Below, in pieces: positions 63,300 through 64,000 of a stretch of 64,000 nucleotides of DNA (its first letter is position 1; the number at the start of each line of letters is the position of its first letter). The stretch covers positions 1 through 64,000 of the forward strand of contig CAIRZB010000042.1 of NCBI GenBank assembly GCA_903882935.1, in the 5' to 3' direction. Position numbers and translations under genes: made by a program. The notes below the pieces were generated by a model. It was not told the origin of the DNA. It made no database searches and was given only the letters and a program-made list of their open reading frames with translations. This DNA comes from an uncultured Parafilimonas sp. Its GTDB lineage: Bacteria; Bacteroidota; Bacteroidia; Chitinophagales; Chitinophagaceae.

Positions 63300-64000
63300 A
63301 TGCTAAAAACAGCTTGGAAATTTATACGATTTGACAAAGCCAAAAGCATTGGTGTTATTGTAGGCATACTGATAAGCACATTTCTGATAGGCCAACAATT
63401 GGGCGTATTTATGTTTCTCACCAATTTAATGCAAGCATTGGCGGTTACGGTTAAGGCAGATATTTGGGTGGTTGACAGTAAAACGGAGGACGTAAACCAG
63501 TTGGGCAAACTGGATATAAGAACACTGCGGGTATTGCAGGGCATGCCGGGCGTTAAGCAAGCTTTTCCGCTGTTGGTGAGCGGGGCCGCCTGCAATTTTA
63601 ACAATGGGTCAAGCGGAGCAATAACGATTATTGGCGTAGACATTAGCCAACTGAATGCAGTGTTGGATACAAGCAAAATAATGGCAGGAAGGCCTTTAGA
63701 CTTGCAGGCAGACGGCGCCGTAAGCGGTGAGCTTTTTGATAAAAAAAACTTGGGCGACAACCTAAACATAGGCACCGACTTTGAAATAAACGGAAAGCGC
63801 GCTTTTTTTGCTTTACAAACAAAAGGGTTCCGCGGGTTTGGCAGCAGCTTTAGTGTAACCACCATTGAAAGGGCAAGATTTTATGCAAACCAACCCACTA
63901 ACAGCATTAGTGCTGTTTTAATTAAACTTGCACCCGGCGCAAACACCGATGAAGTAGTGGCAACCATCAACAAAAACCTTTTTGGCGTACGCGCATGGTC
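63300..64000 (+). CDS. ABC transporter permease (DevC/FtsX-like), cut by the window end
   Basis: An ATG at 63300 opens a frame of 233 codons to the window edge. Residues 16-50 form the first transmembrane helix (IGVIVGILISTFLIG), followed by a large periplasmic domain (MPGVKQAFPLLVSGAACNF, TTIERARFY) as in MacB/DevC permeases; the remaining three helices must lie beyond the window. It starts four bases after the adaptor stop, completing the A-B-C gene order. Confidence 0.85.
   Translation, partial: MLKTAWKFIRFDKAKSIGVIVGILISTFLIGQQLGVFMFLTNLMQALAVTVKADIWVVDSKTEDVNQLGKLDIRTLRVLQGMPGVKQAFPLLVSGAACNFNNGSSGAITIIGVDISQLNAVLDTSKIMAGRPLDLQADGAVSGELFDKKNLGDNLNIGTDFEINGKRAFFALQTKGFRGFGSSFSVTTIERARFYANQPTNSISAVLIKLAPGANTDEVVATINKNLFGVRAW

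Overview
The window looks like a chromosomal segment of a Bacteroidota bacterium, probably from the Chitinophagales or Sphingobacteriales. The evidence is a SusC/SusD pair, lipoproteins, AMP nucleosidase of the short Bacteroidota type, 'four helix bundle' repeat elements, and several promoters fitting the Bacteroidota pattern TTG-N(19-21)-TAnnTTTG. No tRNA, rRNA or CRISPR array was seen.

Layout. 1-6700: the tail of an IS1595-like transposase, then a small exported protein and a three-gene CzcCBA-type metal efflux system. 6800-16800: housekeeping and single genes (aldo/keto reductase, VOC protein, DUF2625 protein, HAD phosphatase, S9 peptidase, RecJ, polyprenyl diphosphate synthase, OmpA protein). 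16900-20500: ethanolamine use (EutC, EutB, permease) on the minus strand. 20900-25650: a stress-type locus with two paralogous short AraC regulators, small membrane proteins, a lipoprotein and a cupin. 25890-29240: cytochrome P450 and an amidohydrolase. 29500-42500: L-arabinose and arabinan use (AraB, AraD, a GH27 enzyme, AraA, a sugar/sodium symporter, GH51 arabinofuranosidase, aldose 1-epimerase), heavily interspersed with repeats. 44150-50200: SusC/SusD and a lactonase-type beta-propeller. 50300-55940: HsdR-N-like orphan, AMP nucleosidase, acetate kinase, phosphoketolase. 56370-58990: an AT-rich two-gene island with a Z1-type SF2 helicase and a small membrane protein. 59430-64000: HAD hydrolase, class I aldolase and a DevABC/MacB-like exporter cut by the window end.

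How it fits together. Secreted or lipid-anchored glycosidases plus SusCD would release and import arabinose oligomers. The symporter and AraA/B/D would yield xylulose-5-phosphate. Phosphoketolase and acetate kinase could turn that into glyceraldehyde-3-phosphate, acetate and ATP.

The most novel signal is a promoter element present five times (21538, 22431, 23494, 24959, 59318) with three blocks at identical spacing: TGTGAAT at +0, TGTRTAAC at +28 and a CnTTTRCA-like -7 box at +61. It ties the AraC pair, a terminator-ended leader or small RNA, the small stress proteins and a distant HAD hydrolase into one apparent regulon. Other notable items are the helicase/membrane-protein island, a four-helix-bundle gene between direct repeats, and a remnant of a lost second arabinofuranosidase gene.
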